Shown: piece after piece, positions 63,546-64,000 of the stretch | Layout of the letters: each line of letters starts with the position of its first letter | Position numbering within the stretch: the stretch's first letter is position 1 | From: Bradyrhizobium sp. AUGA SZCCT0158 | Lineage (GTDB): Bacteria; Pseudomonadota; Alphaproteobacteria; Rhizobiales; Xanthobacteraceae | DNA: 64,000 nucleotides | Assembly: GCF_018130065.1 (NCBI RefSeq) | Contig: NZ_JAFCME010000007.1 | Span: 186,001-250,000 of the forward strand | Direction of reading: 5' to 3' | Made by a program: the position numbers and the translations under genes | Notes under the pieces: model-generated | What the model saw: the letters and a program-made list of their open reading frames with translations, nothing else | Database searches by the model: none | What the model was told of the DNA's origin: nothing

Positions 63546-64000
63546 TTAGATCGCCACACGCACGCTACGCTCGGCGACCATCTTGTCGATGGCGCCGTCG
63601 TCGTAACCCAGCTCGCGCAACACGTCGCGGGAGTGCTCGCCGACGCGGGGAGCTGGCCCGCCAATCGCGGCCTCATTGATCTCAAAGCGGGCCGCCGGCT
63701 TCGGCTGCCGCACCCGTCCGACCTTCGGTTGATCGAACTCCGCGATGATGCCGCGCGCGATTACCTGTTCATTGTGAATGATTTCGCCTCGCCGCAGGAT
63801 CGGCGCACAAGGCACGTCGGCAGCGTCCAGGCGCTCCAGCCATTCGGCAGTGGTGTGCTGGCCGATATACTCCGCCATCTTGTTGATGCGGGCCGTGGCA
63901 TTGACCGAGCGCGCGCCCGGAGTCGCAAAGCGGGGATCCTTGGCAAGCTCGGGATCGCCGGAGGCCCGGCAAAAGCCCTGCCATTCGGAATCCGAAATGG
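63546..64000 (-). CDS. CaiB/BaiF family CoA-transferase, 5' end outside window
   Basis: C-terminal part of a class III CoA-transferase, at least 150 residues in this window. The visible segments are FCRASGDPELAKDPRFATPG, ARINKMAEYIGQHTTAEWLE, LDAADVPCAPILRRGEIIHN, ARGIIAEFDQPKVGRVRQPK and GEHSRDVLRELGYDDGAIDK. These are the family's closing elements. The start and catalytic Asp lie beyond the right edge. It is convergent with the SDR-GST pair and would give a second route of CoA activation next to the ligase. Confidence 0.88.
   Translation of the reverse strand, partial: ISDSEWQGFCRASGDPELAKDPRFATPGARSVNATARINKMAEYIGQHTTAEWLERLDAADVPCAPILRRGEIIHNEQVIARGIIAEFDQPKVGRVRQPKPAARFEINEAAIGGPAPRVGEHSRDVLRELGYDDGAIDKMVAERSVRVAI

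Overview
The window looks like chromosomal DNA of a Bradyrhizobium/Rhodopseudomonas-type alphaproteobacterium. The evidence is high-GC coding sequence, a Bradyrhizobium-type porin, DUF1236 and DUF3750 proteins, several TRAP transporters, and a large stock of acyl-CoA catabolic genes. I saw no rRNA, tRNA, CRISPR array, transposase or integrase. Both ends cut genes: a TRAP small permease on the left and a CaiB/BaiF CoA-transferase on the right.

Layout. (1) 1-4 kb: a GntR/FCD regulator, a TRAP binding protein and a TRAP small permease, divergent from a mannonate/fructuronate-type oxidoreductase; a perfect palindromic operator candidate lies between the two units. (2) 4-8 kb: small secreted or cell-envelope proteins (DUF1236, NTF2-like, DUF3750) with clear hairpin terminators. 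(3) 8-17.6 kb: a tightly overlapping nine-gene operon with a PotABCD-like ABC importer, a multi-subunit FAD/[2Fe-2S] amino-acid or opine dehydrogenase and a RidA deaminase, with a divergent LysR regulator. (4) 17.6-20 kb: a porin and a long gene-poor gap. (5) 20-25 kb: an idnO-idnD-TRAP operon for L-idonate or a related sugar acid. (6) 25-34.7 kb: a mixed region with a GST, a flippase-like membrane protein, an orphan adenylation-carrier-thioesterase synthetase, an RlpA-like protein, DUF2066 and a frameshifted transglutaminase.

(7) 35-64 kb is an acyl-CoA catabolic island. It holds three CoA-activation genes (two paralogous CoA ligases and a CoA-transferase), two acyl-CoA dehydrogenases, two thiolases, two enoyl-CoA hydratases (one damaged), four SDR proteins that lack the catalytic tyrosine, an old yellow enzyme, a nitronate monooxygenase-like flavoprotein, a flavin reductase, a molybdopterin oxidoreductase, two MDR reductases, an alpha/beta hydrolase, a GST, and TetR and HxlR regulators. 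Together these suggest activation and beta-oxidation-like breakdown of an unidentified carboxylic acid, perhaps alicyclic or branched. The substrate cannot be read from the sequence.

The island carries three recurring palindrome types in its promoters. GTTCT-N5-AGAAC sits between -35 and -10 of both CoA-ligase genes. A 14-bp ATGAYGATCGTCAT-like site lies beside both TetR genes. ATGATTNNATCAT occurs twice between the second CoA ligase and a divergent SDR gene. There are also signs of decay: a deletion that fused an enoyl-CoA hydratase to an AraC regulator, and a one-base frameshift in the transglutaminase gene.
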